In this document: positions 15,059 through 23,214 of the stretch, in pieces | How the letters are laid out: the number at the start of each line of letters is the position of its first letter | Numbering within the stretch: the stretch's first letter is position 1 | Source: Oscillospiraceae bacterium | Lineage (GTDB): Bacteria; Bacillota; Clostridia; Oscillospirales; Ruminococcaceae | Assembly: GCA_029007035.1 (NCBI GenBank) | Contig: JAQXHC010000023.1 | Coordinates: 1-33,810 of the forward strand | DNA length: 33,810 bases | Direction of reading: 5' to 3' | The notes under the pieces: model-generated | The model's database searches: none | The model's input: the letters and a program-made list of their open reading frames with translations, nothing else | Told to the model about the DNA's origin: nothing | Translations under genes and position numbers: made by a program

Positions 15059-16825
15059 ATGTCTGACCTTATAAAAAATGCCTCCGACCGTCTGAGAGAG
15101 CTGATAATGGAATCCCTCGGAATCCTCGTTGCGGAGGGTGCTGTTCCGGCAGCTGAAATACCTGCGTTTGCCGTTGAGATTCCGGCGGACAAATCCCACG
15201 GCGACTTTGCATCAAATGTTGCAATGGTCAGCGCGCGAAGCTTTAAAATGCCTCCGAGAAAAATTGCCGAGCTGATTGTCGGCAAAATCAGTCTTGACGG
15301 TACGGAGTTTGAGCGCGCAGAGATAGCGGGTCCCGGATTTATCAACTTTTTCCTCGGCAGAAAATGGTTTTCAGATGTAGTTGAAGATGTTCTGCGTGAG
15401 AATGATAATTACGGAAAAACCGACTATGGCAAAGGCAAACGGATTCTTGTAGAATTTGTTTCCGCCAATCCAACAGGTCCGATGCATATTGGCAACGCAA
15501 GGGGCGGAGCTATCGGCGACTGTCTGACAAGCGTGCTCCAGTGGGCTGGCTACTATGCCGAGCGCGAATTCTATGTAAATGACGCGGGCAATCAGATAGA
15601 AAAATTCGGAAAATCACTTTCTCTGCGATATATGCAGATATGTTCTCCCGAGGGTCTTGAAATTATGAAATCTTCCTCTGATACGGAAACTGTTTGCAGG
15701 GAAATCTACGGAGAGGACGGAAACAGCGAAAGCTTCCCGATGCCCGAAGATACATACAGAGGACAGGATATAATAGAGCACGTCAAGAATTATTACGACG
15801 AATTTGGTACGGGACTTACAGAGGTCACCGAGGAGGAACGCAGAAAGGCTCTTGTTGACTATGCCCTCCCGAAAAACATCAGCGGACTCGAACGCGATTT
15901 GAAAAAGTACCGCATTGTCTATGATAACTGGTTCCGTGAAAGCAGACTTCATGAAAGCGGAGAAACTATGCGTATTGTTGATAAGCTCCGCGAGACGGGA
16001 CACACATACGAGCAGGACGGCGCGACCTGGTTCAGGGCGACGGATTTCGGAGTTGACAAGGACTTTGTTCTCGTCCGAGCAAACGGAATCCCCACTTATG
16101 TAGTACCCGATATAGCCTATCATTACGACAAGCTGGTTACGAGAGGCTTTGACAAGGCAATCAATGTGCTCGGCGCTGACCATCACGGCTATGTTCCGAG
16201 ACTTAAAGCGGCTCTTACCGCTCTCGGAGTCGATGCGGACAAGCTTGACGTTGTACTGATGCAGATGGTGCGTCTTGTACGTCAGGGCGAGGTTGTAAAA
16301 CTCTCGAAACGAAGCGGCAAAGCGATCACACTTGTAACGCTCCTTGATGAGATCCCGATTGATGCGGCAAGATTTTATTTCAACCTCCGCGAAGCAAATT
16401 CCCAGTTTGAATTTGACCTCGACCTTGCAGTTGAGAAGTCGTCACAGAATCCGGTTTATTATGTTCAGTATGCCCATGCGAGAATATGCAGTCTTATCGC
16501 TAATCTTGCAGCGGAAGGAATTGAAATACCCGAAAAGGCAAATCTGAGTCTGCTTGACAATCCGCGGGAAATTGAGCTTATCAGGCATATTGCGTCGCTT
16601 CCGTCGGAGATCGTGCTTGCTGCGAAGAATTATGATCCCGCAAAGCTTACGAAATACGTCGTTGATCTTGCGACGCTTTTCCACCGCTTCTACGACTCGT
16701 GCAGCGTAAAAAATGCCGAGAACGCGGAGCTGCGAGACGCAAGAATCATGCTTTGTTCGGCAGTCCGGATTGCGATTCGCAACGTCCTTGCAATGCTGAA
16801 AATCGACTGTCCGGAGAAAATGTAA
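15059..16825 (+). CDS. argS: Arginyl-tRNA synthetase
   Basis: A 588-residue class I aminoacyl-tRNA synthetase that joins arginine to tRNA-Arg using ATP. The Add-1-type N-terminal domain carries DKSHGDFASNVAM near residues 45-57 and GPGFINFFL near 91-99. The HIGH-type motif is ANPTGPMHIGNARGGAIGD near residues 136-154, and the KMSKS-type loop is KLSKRSGKAITL near 400. The C-terminal anticodon-binding domain has YYVQYAHARICS and ends with the typical helical segment. The start ATG 15059 has GAAAGGAAA upstream. It is the third gene after the ddl-like and DUF1934 genes. A 253-bp gap with its own promoter separates it from the CdaR-type regulator. Confidence 0.95.
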   Translation: MSDLIKNASDRLRELIMESLGILVAEGAVPAAEIPAFAVEIPADKSHGDFASNVAMVSARSFKMPPRKIAELIVGKISLDGTEFERAEIAGPGFINFFLGRKWFSDVVEDVLRENDNYGKTDYGKGKRILVEFVSANPTGPMHIGNARGGAIGDCLTSVLQWAGYYAEREFYVNDAGNQIEKFGKSLSLRYMQICSPEGLEIMKSSSDTETVCREIYGEDGNSESFPMPEDTYRGQDIIEHVKNYYDEFGTGLTEVTEEERRKALVDYALPKNISGLERDLKKYRIVYDNWFRESRLHESGETMRIVDKLRETGHTYEQDGATWFRATDFGVDKDFVLVRANGIPTYVVPDIAYHYDKLVTRGFDKAINVLGADHHGYVPRLKAALTALGVDADKLDVVLMQMVRLVRQGEVVKLSKRSGKAITLVTLLDEIPIDAARFYFNLREANSQFEFDLDLAVEKSSQNPVYYVQYAHARICSLIANLAAEGIEIPEKANLSLLDNPREIELIRHIASLPSEIVLAAKNYDPAKLTKYVVDLATLFHRFYDSCSVKNAENAELRDARIMLCSAVRIAIRNVLAMLKIDCPEKM

Positions 16826-16970
16826 CCGGAAATACTAAAAAATTACATTTTGGTTACATAAAAATGCAAGCATTTGTCGTTTTTTAACAGCTTTGACCGT
16901 TCCAATATAGTACATTTGTAGATTTTCAGACCAAAATTAACAGTTTGTTAACAAATTAGAGCCGAAAATA

Positions 16971-16979
16971 TGTTACAAT
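16971..16979 (+). promoter_or_regulatory. Extended -10 promoter upstream of the CdaR-type regulator
   Basis: TGTTACAAT (16971-16979) fits an extended -10 element; no good -35 is present at 16-18 bp. Nearby TTGTTAACAA (16945-16954) is palindromic. A GC-rich leader that can fold CCTGT with ACAGG follows near 17006-17022. Confidence 0.4.
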
Positions 16980-17040
16980 TTGTAATATATTAAGGCGCCT
17001 GCCGCCTGTTACGGGACAGGCTCTGAGCGGTCGGAAGTTT

Positions 17041-17060
17041 ACTTTTATAAAAATAAAAGT
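17041..17060 (+). promoter_or_regulatory. Perfect inverted repeat next to the ribosome binding site of the CdaR-type gene
   Basis: ACTTTTAT (17041-17048) and ATAAAAGT (17053-17060) are exact complements around AAAA. The repeat ends 3-4 nt before the AAAGGGA ribosome binding site of the gene at 17079. It could be an operator (possibly autoregulatory) or a weak RNA hairpin. Confidence 0.5.
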
Positions 17061-17078
17061 CAGAAAGGGATTAAAATT

Positions 17079-18164
17079 ATGTCCAACAGATTATTTCAGG
17101 GTTTAGTTCATCAGATGCGCGACACAATCGACGCAACAATCGGTGTTGTTGATGAAACAGCAACGATTATCGCTTGCAGCGATCTCACCCGTGTAGGTAC
17201 TACAAATGAGTTCGTTTCCCTCGATTTAAGCGATTCCCATGATATTTTCATCAGAGACGGCTTCACATATAAGCCGTTCGGCGCCAGGGTCAAGCCTGAT
17301 TACGCGGTCTTCGTCGAGGGTGTGGACGATGCTGCGTCAAAATATGCAAGCATTCTTGCTATCACGCTTTCAAATATCAAGCAGTATTATGACGAAAAAT
17401 ATGACAGAAATAACTTCATAAAGAACGTTATTCTCGATAATGTTCTCCCCGGTGACATCGTTATCAAGGCAAGAGAACTTCATTTCAATGCTGAGATCAG
17501 CCGTGCCGTGTTCCTTATCAGAATCGTTTCGGCTAATGATATTTCGGCATATGACGTTATTCAGAACCTCTTCCCTGATAAGAACAAGGACTTTGTTTTC
17601 AACATCACCGAGACAGACATCGTTCTCGTTAAGGAGCTTAAAAGTGCGGTCGGCTCAAAGGACCTCGAAAAGCTTGCCCGCTCCATTGCCGATACTCTCA
17701 GCGGCGAGTTCTATACAAGAGTTAACGTTGGAATCGGTACTGCCGTAACAGGTGTCAAGGAGCTTGCACGTTCATTCAAGGAAGCTCAGATGGCTCTTGA
17801 GGTCGGAAAGGTATTTGATACCGATAAGGTTATCGTAAGCTATGATAATCTCGGAATTGCACGCCTGATTTATCATCTCCCGACAACCCTCTGCGAGACA
17901 TTCCTTCATGAGGTGTTCAAAATGGGAAGCATTGAGTCTCTCGACCACGAAACTCTCTTTACAATCCAGAAGTTCTTCGAGAATAATCTCAATGTATCAG
18001 AGACATCAAGAAAGCTTTTCGTACACAGAAATACCCTCGTGTACAGACTTGAAAAAATTAAGAAGCTTACCGGTCTTGACCTTCGTGAATTCGACCACGC
18101 GATTATTTTCAAGATTGCGCTCATGGTAAAGAAATATCTTTCCGCCAACCCCGTAAAGTTCTGA
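17079..18164 (+). CDS. CdaR/PucR-family helix-turn-helix regulator
   Basis: A 361-residue regulator of the CdaR (sugar diacid)/PucR type. The N-terminal 110 or so residues resemble a ligand-sensing domain. The middle, around residues 130-270, fits the GGDEF-like CdaR domain seen in such regulators (FYTRVNVGIGTAVTGVKELARSFKEAQMALEVG). The C-terminus is the PucR-type helix-turn-helix, FFENNLNVSETSRKLFVHRNTLVYRLEKIKKLTGLDL-like sequence near residues 308-345. The ligand cannot be inferred from sequence. It is transcribed in the same direction as ftsE, 52 bp upstream of it, so it may be co-transcribed with ftsEX and influence cell-wall remodelling genes. The start has AAAGGGA upstream and a structured 5' leader. 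Confidence 0.85.
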   Translation: MSNRLFQGLVHQMRDTIDATIGVVDETATIIACSDLTRVGTTNEFVSLDLSDSHDIFIRDGFTYKPFGARVKPDYAVFVEGVDDAASKYASILAITLSNIKQYYDEKYDRNNFIKNVILDNVLPGDIVIKARELHFNAEISRAVFLIRIVSANDISAYDVIQNLFPDKNKDFVFNITETDIVLVKELKSAVGSKDLEKLARSIADTLSGEFYTRVNVGIGTAVTGVKELARSFKEAQMALEVGKVFDTDKVIVSYDNLGIARLIYHLPTTLCETFLHEVFKMGSIESLDHETLFTIQKFFENNLNVSETSRKLFVHRNTLVYRLEKIKKLTGLDLREFDHAIIFKIALMVKKYLSANPVKF

Positions 18165-18216
18165 GTGCATCGGTGATATAGGGCTTTGTTAGAGTTAAAA
18201 GGAAGGTGTATATTCT

Positions 18217-18900
18217 GTGGTAGAGCTTAAGAACGTATCGGTGACCTACTCCAGCGGAGTTGACGCTCTGAACAATGTCAGCCTCAAGATAAACGACGGC
18301 GATTTTGCATTTGTTGTAGGTTCATCGGGTGCGGGAAAAAGCACCATGATTAAGCTTTTGCTGAAAGAAATCGACGCAACAAGCGGCGTGGTTTCTGTAA
18401 ACGGCTACAACCTTAACAAGCTTAAAAGACGTAAAATTCCTGAATTCCGCCGAACTCTCGGTTTTGTATTCCAGGACTTCAGGCTTATTCCCTCAATGAC
18501 GGTGTATGAGAACATCGCATTTGTACTGCGTGTTATCGATGCTCCCGTTAAATTTATAAGAAAAAGAGTCCCCTATGTTATCAGTCTTGTGGGACTTCAG
18601 GCAAAAACCTATTCTTATCCCGATGAGCTTTCGGGAGGAGAGAAACAGCGTGTTGCCATTGCAAGAGCGCTTGTCAACGACCCTCAGCTCATTATCGCTG
18701 ACGAGCCGACGGGTAATATCGACCCTGAGCTTTCATACGAAATCGTTGAACTTCTGAAAGGCATCAACGATCAGGGCACTACAATCCTCATGGTCACTCA
18801 CGAACATGACCTTGTCCGTCATTTCGGCGGACGTATCATCAACATCACGGACGGTGAAATCGTGTTTGACGAGGTGATTGGAGGTATAAATGAAGCTTAG
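18217..18900 (+). CDS. ftsE: Cell-division ABC transporter ATP-binding protein FtsE
   Basis: A 227-residue ABC ATPase. Walker A is GSSGAGKST near residues 36-44, the signature is LSGGEKQRVAIARAL near 137-151, and Walker B is LIIADEPTGNID near 158-169. FtsE works with FtsX in the membrane and drives activation of a peptidoglycan hydrolase outside the cell. The start is a GTG at 18217, preceded by AAGGAAGGTG; the protein then reads MVELKNVSVTY as FtsE proteins do. The 3' end overlaps ftsX by 11 bp, indicating coupled translation. Confidence 0.94.
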   Translation: MVELKNVSVTYSSGVDALNNVSLKINDGDFAFVVGSSGAGKSTMIKLLLKEIDATSGVVSVNGYNLNKLKRRKIPEFRRTLGFVFQDFRLIPSMTVYENIAFVLRVIDAPVKFIRKRVPYVISLVGLQAKTYSYPDELSGGEKQRVAIARALVNDPQLIIADEPTGNIDPELSYEIVELLKGINDQGTTILMVTHEHDLVRHFGGRIINITDGEIVFDEVIGGINEA

Positions 18901-19795
18901 CGGTATAAAATATCTGGCTGATCAGGGTGTCGAAAATATCTGGAAGAATAAAATGATGGCATTTGCCACTTTCTGCGTTCTTCTGATTTCTTTGATGCTT
19001 GTAGGAGTATCGGCGCTGTTCTACATAAATATTGATTCAATAATAAACGGAATCGGCGGAAAGAACGAAATAGCGGTCTTTCTGAACAACGATACTTCTC
19101 AGGAGCGTGTCGATGAATTCGGAGTTCAGATTTCCGGAATCGACGGCATAAGCGATGTTGTCTATGTTTCAAAGGAACAGGCACTCGCAAATATGACCGA
19201 TTCAATGCCGGATTACAGCATTATTTTCCAGTCGCTTCAGGGTGATAACCCCCTGCCGGACGGTTACAGGATAAAGGTAAGCGACTATGAGGATGTTGCG
19301 GGAATCGTTTCTCAGCTTTCGGCTATGCCTGATGTTAAAAAGGTCAATGCTTCATACGATTTCGTTGATTTTCTCCGTCAGCTCAGGAGAATCCTGACTT
19401 TAGTTGCCGGTGCGGTTATCATAGCGCTTGTGGTAGTTTCGATGATTATGATTTCGAATACCACCAAGGCAAGCGTTTTCGCGCGGCGCGAGGAAATTCA
19501 GATTATGAAGTATGTTGGCGCGACTAACGCATTTATCAGAACTCCTTTTTTCGTGGAGGGCATGGTGACCGGAATTTTTGCCGGAATCGGTGCGTTCATA
19601 ATTACATGGTTCGGCTACCGTTCGGTTTATAACGCGATATTGGGGCAGATCGAGCTTATGAACGTTATCGGAATGGGAAGTCTTATCCCGTTCAGGGACA
19701 TACAGTTTTACGTAGCTGCTGCTTATGTTGCGGCAGGCGCAGTTGTAGGCGCACTCGGAAGCGTAATCTGTACAAGACGTCACATTGATGTATAA
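18890..19795 (+). CDS. ftsX: Cell-division ABC transporter permease FtsX
   Basis: A 301-residue FtsX. The first membrane segment is near residues 22-46 (MAFATFCVLLISLMLVGVSA), followed by the outer loop containing EIAVFLNNDTSQERVDEF and the conserved DFVDFLRQLRR. Three further membrane segments lie at about 170-192, 220-240 and 270-295. FtsX passes the FtsE ATPase cycle to an outside hydrolase through its large outer loop. The start overlaps the ftsE end by 11 bp and the TAA abuts the next gene's upstream frame. The next gene encodes a coiled-coil M23 peptidase, the usual FtsEX client type. Confidence 0.94.
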   Translation: MKLSGIKYLADQGVENIWKNKMMAFATFCVLLISLMLVGVSALFYINIDSIINGIGGKNEIAVFLNNDTSQERVDEFGVQISGIDGISDVVYVSKEQALANMTDSMPDYSIIFQSLQGDNPLPDGYRIKVSDYEDVAGIVSQLSAMPDVKKVNASYDFVDFLRQLRRILTLVAGAVIIALVVVSMIMISNTTKASVFARREEIQIMKYVGATNAFIRTPFFVEGMVTGIFAGIGAFIITWFGYRSVYNAILGQIELMNVIGMGSLIPFRDIQFYVAAAYVAAGAVVGALGSVICTRRHIDV

Positions 19796-19820
19796 GCCTA
19801 AAAACAGGGATTTACGGGTG

Positions 19821-19843
19821 AAAGGAGCTGCGTCCTCAGCGGC
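19821..19843 (+). promoter_or_regulatory. Shine-Dalgarno plus hairpin upstream of the M23 peptidase start
   Basis: AAAGGAG (19821-19827) is 26 nt from the ATG at 19854, with a hairpin between them (GCTGC 19827-19831 with GCGGC 19839-19843, including one G-T pair). The layout resembles that of the PBP gene at 5903-5927. If the hairpin folds, it shortens the effective spacing. Confidence 0.4.
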
Positions 19844-19853
19844 GCATTTGATT

Positions 19854-21194
19854 ATGTTTAAATTAAAGATGTTAAAAAAAGCTGTGACATTTGTTCTTTG
19901 CACTGCAATGGCGGTTAATTTTGTGGCTATGCAGGGCTTTAAGGACTCAAACAAGGACATCTCCGCCAAATCAATCAATGAGCTTCAGGAGGAAAGGAAA
20001 CAGAACGAAGCCAAAATAGAAGAGCTTGAAAATCAGATCGCTCAGTATGAAAACGATGCTGCAAAGGAGGAACAGTATCAGCAGACGCTGTCCTCACAGA
20101 TTGACCTTATTCAGCAGAATATCCTGAGTATTGATACAGAGCTTGCTCAGATTACGGCTGATATGAATACAATTCAGACAAATATCGACAATCTGAATCA
20201 GAGCATTATTGACCAGCAGGCTGAAATAGATAAGAATATCGAGATTTTCAAGGAGCGCCTCTGCGCGATGTATGTAACAGGCAACGACAGCCTTGCACTT
20301 GCAGTTCTTGGTTCTTCCGACTTTTATGATATGCTTTCGAGGATGGAAATGGTAAATTCCATTGCCGCCCATGACGAGGAACTTGTTGAAACTCTGAAAA
20401 CGGAAATCGGCAATCTTGAAACGTCGAAAAGCTCTCTTGAAACAGAAAAGCTCAGTCTTGAAGTAAAAAAAGAACAGCAGGAGACGAGAAAATCCGAGAA
20501 AGAGGCTGACATTGAGCAGCTTAATACGCTTATGCAGAAATCCAAGGATGAAAAGGCTCGTCTTGAGCTTGAAGCCTCCAATGCAAACAAGAGTAAAGAA
20601 GAGCTTGAAGAAGAAAATAATCGTATCAAAGCTCAGGAAGATGAAATTCAGGAGCAGATTCGCATAGCTGCCGAAGAAGAAAGAAAGCGTCAGGAAGAGG
20701 CAAAAAAGAACAACAGCAACTCCGGTTCGACTAATATTATAAATCAGGGTCCGTCCTTTGTTGATACATCGGTTGCAGCTTCGGGTTTTGCATGGCCTAC
20801 GCCGGGCTTCTACTATGTTTCGAGCGGATACGGCTCGCGCTGGGGAAGACTGCATCAGGGTATTGATATTGCAGGCGGCGGAATTTCGGGTGCGCCTGCG
20901 GTTGCATCTAAATCGGGAACGGTTATAAGTGTTTCATGTCCGTGCACGCACAACTATCCAAAGTCGGGAAACTGCTGCGGAAACGGCTACGGAAATTATG
21001 TTATTATCGCTCACGACGGCGGTTATTCCACGCTTTACGGTCATCTTGCATCGGCTTGTGTGTCCGTTGGCGATACGGTTTCACAGGGACAGGTTATCGG
21101 CTATATCGGAAGTACCGGTCACTCCACAGGCTATCATCTCCACTTTGAGGTTCGTCTGAACGGAGTTGCTCAGAATCCGAGAAATTATGTATAA
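19854..21194 (+). CDS. Coiled-coil M23 peptidase, probable FtsEX-activated peptidoglycan hydrolase
   Basis: A secreted protein of about 446 residues in the EnvC/CwlO-adaptor style. A signal peptide (MFKLKMLKKAVTFVLCTAMA...) leads into a long coiled coil over about residues 35-275, broken by a short helical insert near residue 130. The M23 domain then follows, with HQGIDIAG (metal ligands His and Asp) and the HLHFEV motif near the end. Around 365 it has a cysteine-rich insert (CPCTHNYPKSGNCCGNGYG) not always present in M23 domains. The frame is open from 19785, overlapping the ftsX stop, but starting at ATG 19854 gives a proper signal peptide. FtsEX would release its activity at the septum. 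A terminator follows at 21213-21243. Confidence 0.9.
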   Translation: MFKLKMLKKAVTFVLCTAMAVNFVAMQGFKDSNKDISAKSINELQEERKQNEAKIEELENQIAQYENDAAKEEQYQQTLSSQIDLIQQNILSIDTELAQITADMNTIQTNIDNLNQSIIDQQAEIDKNIEIFKERLCAMYVTGNDSLALAVLGSSDFYDMLSRMEMVNSIAAHDEELVETLKTEIGNLETSKSSLETEKLSLEVKKEQQETRKSEKEADIEQLNTLMQKSKDEKARLELEASNANKSKEELEEENNRIKAQEDEIQEQIRIAAEEERKRQEEAKKNNSNSGSTNIINQGPSFVDTSVAASGFAWPTPGFYYVSSGYGSRWGRLHQGIDIAGGGISGAPAVASKSGTVISVSCPCTHNYPKSGNCCGNGYGNYVIIAHDGGYSTLYGHLASACVSVGDTVSQGQVIGYIGSTGHSTGYHLHFEVRLNGVAQNPRNYV

Positions 21195-21212
21195 CAGCGG
21201 TTTTACCGTAAT

Positions 21213-21243
21213 ATAGGGCAGTTTCGCGCTGCCCGTATTTTTT
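21213..21243 (+). terminator. Rho-independent terminator after the M23 peptidase gene
   Basis: GGGCAG (21216-21221) and CTGCCC (21229-21234) form the stem around a 7-nt loop, followed by GTATTTTTT. It separates the ftsEX-M23 unit from the S41 protease gene. Confidence 0.8.
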
Positions 21244-21273
21244 GGAGCGCATTTTCGGTGGTCGGTTTATCGG

Positions 21274-21291
21274 AATCTGTGCTCACAGATT
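21274..21291. promoter_or_regulatory. 18-bp palindrome before the S41 protease gene
   Basis: AATCTGTG (21274-21281) and CACAGATT (21284-21291) form a perfect palindrome around CT, 18 bp before the ATG. A regulator-binding site is possible. The gene's ribosome binding site is weak (GAAAGTGAT), so this could also influence translation. Confidence 0.4.
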
Positions 21292-21309
21292 GAAAGTGAT
21301 GATAAAAAT

Positions 21310-22482
21310 ATGAACAAAAAAATCAGTCTCGGACTCGCCATAAGTCTGATTGCTATTGCGGCGGCGGTAACGTTTATTTTAACGTCTTTTTTCTCGCTCC
21401 AGAGTTTTAATAAAATGGTCGTGGACGTGAATGAAAAGGCGAAAAAATATAATAGTCTGCAGATTCTTGACAGTTATGTCCGCGAAAATTATTACAGTGA
21501 CATTGACGAAGAAAGCCTTAACGATGGTATTCTGAAAGGTTACGTAAACGGTCTTGACGATAAATATTCGCGCTATCTGACGGCGGAGGAGTATCAGGAG
21601 GAGCAGAGTGAAGATTCCGGAGAGCTTGTCGGACTCGGACTGACTCTGACCGAGGATGAGAGCGGATATATAAGAATTGTTGAGATCATGGCTGATTCAC
21701 CGGTTCTTGATTCGGGACTTCGTGCAGGAGATATTATTACCTTTGTCGACGGAAACGATGTTCTCACCGAGGGCTTTAATGAATCAATCGAGGCGCTGAA
21801 AGGACAGGAGGGAACAAGTGTTTCTATTACTGTGCGCCGCGATGGAGTAGATACGGATTATATTTTTACCCGACGAGCCATGAAGGTCCAGACTGCCGAG
21901 GGCGAGATGATGAGCGGATATGTCGGATATATCAGAATTTCCGGATTCAAGAAAAATACATCTGAGCAGTTTATCAGTGAGCTTGAGCGGCTTATCTCCA
22001 ACGGTGCGAAAGGATTTATTTTTGATCTTCGCGGAAACGGCGGCGGACTTGTTTCATCACTTGAGGAGTGCGTCGACCCATTGCTTCCGGAGGGTGTTGT
22101 GGCGACAGCAGAGTATAAGGACGGTCATTCGGAAACTCTTGTTTATTCGGATGAATCGGAAATTGATGTGCCGATGGTGGTTCTTGTGAACGAAAAAACT
22201 GCGAGTGCCGCTGAGCTTTTTGCTGCATCGCTCCGCGACTTCGGGAAAGCTCAGCTGGTAGGTACTCAAACATACGGTAAAGGAGTCATGCAGACCACTG
22301 CCGAATTTGATGACGGAAGTGCGGTTGTTCTTACGGTTGCTGAATACAAAACAGCATACTCCGACTGTTATGACGGAATCGGACTGACACCTGAATACAT
22401 AGTCGATGAAAACGAAGACACCGAAGCCGATGAGCAGCTTAACCAGGCGCTTGAAGTGATTCGTACTGCGATGGCAGGATGA
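21310..22482 (+). CDS. S41-family C-terminal processing peptidase (CtpA/CtpB type)
   Basis: A 390-residue serine protease. An N-terminal membrane anchor or signal segment lies at residues 5-27. A helical region follows (SLNDGILKGYVNGLDDKYSRYLTAEEY near residues 72-98), then a PDZ domain around 100-175 (RIVEIMADSPVLDSGLRAGDIITFVDG). The S41 catalytic core has TASAAELFAASLRD, with the nucleophile serine near residue 298, and VGTQTYGKGVMQT with the general-base lysine near 323. In Bacillus, CtpB cleaves SpoIVFA during sporulation. Here the gene sits just after ftsEX and a hydrolase, so substrates may be envelope proteins. The protein is acidic at its C-terminus. It is preceded by a terminator, so it likely has its own promoter. 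Confidence 0.92.
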   Translation: MNKKISLGLAISLIAIAAAVTFILTSFFSLQSFNKMVVDVNEKAKKYNSLQILDSYVRENYYSDIDEESLNDGILKGYVNGLDDKYSRYLTAEEYQEEQSEDSGELVGLGLTLTEDESGYIRIVEIMADSPVLDSGLRAGDIITFVDGNDVLTEGFNESIEALKGQEGTSVSITVRRDGVDTDYIFTRRAMKVQTAEGEMMSGYVGYIRISGFKKNTSEQFISELERLISNGAKGFIFDLRGNGGGLVSSLEECVDPLLPEGVVATAEYKDGHSETLVYSDESEIDVPMVVLVNEKTASAAELFAASLRDFGKAQLVGTQTYGKGVMQTTAEFDDGSAVVLTVAEYKTAYSDCYDGIGLTPEYIVDENEDTEADEQLNQALEVIRTAMAG

Positions 22483-22578
22483 TCCATAACAATCCTTGAA
22501 GTACTCTCAGATAGATCTGCCGAATGATTGGTGTTTCAGCAGTTTTGTATGCACAATCAGTGTTTCATTACGTATTAT

Positions 22579-22624
22579 AAAAGCCACTTTTGATGTTAGT
22601 ATCAGAAGTGGCTTTTCGTTTTAT
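22579..22624 (+). terminator. Rho-independent terminator after the S41 protease gene
   Basis: A nearly perfect hairpin pairs AAAAGCCACTT (22579-22589) with AAGTGGCTTTT (22606-22616). Interior TTGAT/ATCAG also pairs in part, and CGTTTTAT follows. The A/T ends make it potentially active in both directions. Confidence 0.8.
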
Positions 22625-22627
22625 AAG

Positions 22628-22656
22628 TTGACTTTTATATTTTGTGATGATATAAT
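22628..22656 (+). promoter_or_regulatory. Promoter of the Nudix gene
   Basis: -35 TTGACT (22628-22633), 17-bp spacer, -10 TATAAT (22651-22656), 34 bp before the start codon. GGAGGATGT is the ribosome binding site. Confidence 0.75.
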
Positions 22657-22690
22657 AAAGTAACCGTCAAATTGAATTTGTGGAGGATGT

Positions 22691-23209
22691 ATGAGACTAT
22701 TATTTGAAATGGATAAAAAAGATCATGAGCAATGTACAAATACATTTGTTCGTAATTCTGCCAGAAGTATTATCATAAATAATCATAAAATTGCCATGAT
22801 TCACAGTTTGAAATATGATTATTATAAATTTCCCGGTGGAGGAATAGAAGATGGCGAAAATCCTGTTGATGCCATGATCAGAGAAACTCGTGAAGAATCA
22901 GGACTGATTGTAAATCCTGAAACGGTAAAAGAATATGGATATGTTCATCGCATTCAAAAGAGTGATAAAGATGATACGGAATGTTTTATTCAGAATAATT
23001 ATTATTTTCTTTGCGAAGCCAATGGGGGAGCAGTTCCTCAGGATTTAGATGATTATGAAGCGGAAGAATCTTTTACTTTAGAATATATTGAACCAATGAT
23101 TGCCATAAACAAGAATCGCAGTGAAATCCATAGTCCATATAACCGTATAATGCTTGAAAGAGAAGCAAGAGTCCTTGAGTTACTCCTGACTGAAGGTTTC
23201 TTTAACTGA
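22691..23209 (+). CDS. Nudix hydrolase
   Basis: A 172-residue Nudix protein. The Nudix box fits GX5EX7REUXEEXGU exactly: G50, E56, then RETREESGL at 64-72. It hydrolyses some nucleoside-diphosphate-linked substrate that cannot be identified from sequence. The gene is noticeably more AT-rich than its neighbours and uses AT-ending codons, suggesting recent acquisition. It is set off as a unit: terminator before it, strong own promoter, good ribosome binding site, and convergent metY only 5 bp beyond its stop. A decorative role in cleaning up damaged nucleotides or a metabolite is possible; nothing in the context narrows it. Confidence 0.88.
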   Translation: MRLLFEMDKKDHEQCTNTFVRNSARSIIINNHKIAMIHSLKYDYYKFPGGGIEDGENPVDAMIRETREESGLIVNPETVKEYGYVHRIQKSDKDDTECFIQNNYYFLCEANGGAVPQDLDDYEAEESFTLEYIEPMIAINKNRSEIHSPYNRIMLEREARVLELLLTEGFFN

Positions 23210-23214
23210 CAGGT

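Noticed and set aside
15059..16825. ArgS HIGH motif reading HIGN as a possible active-site loss
   Set aside because: HIGN is a known natural variant in this enzyme, and the KMSKS-type loop and other motifs are intact.
20094..20855. A long minus-strand open frame opposite the M23 peptidase coiled coil
   Set aside because: Its Phe-rich protein is the antisense translation of the Glu/Lys-rich coiled coil; no start signal or family match.
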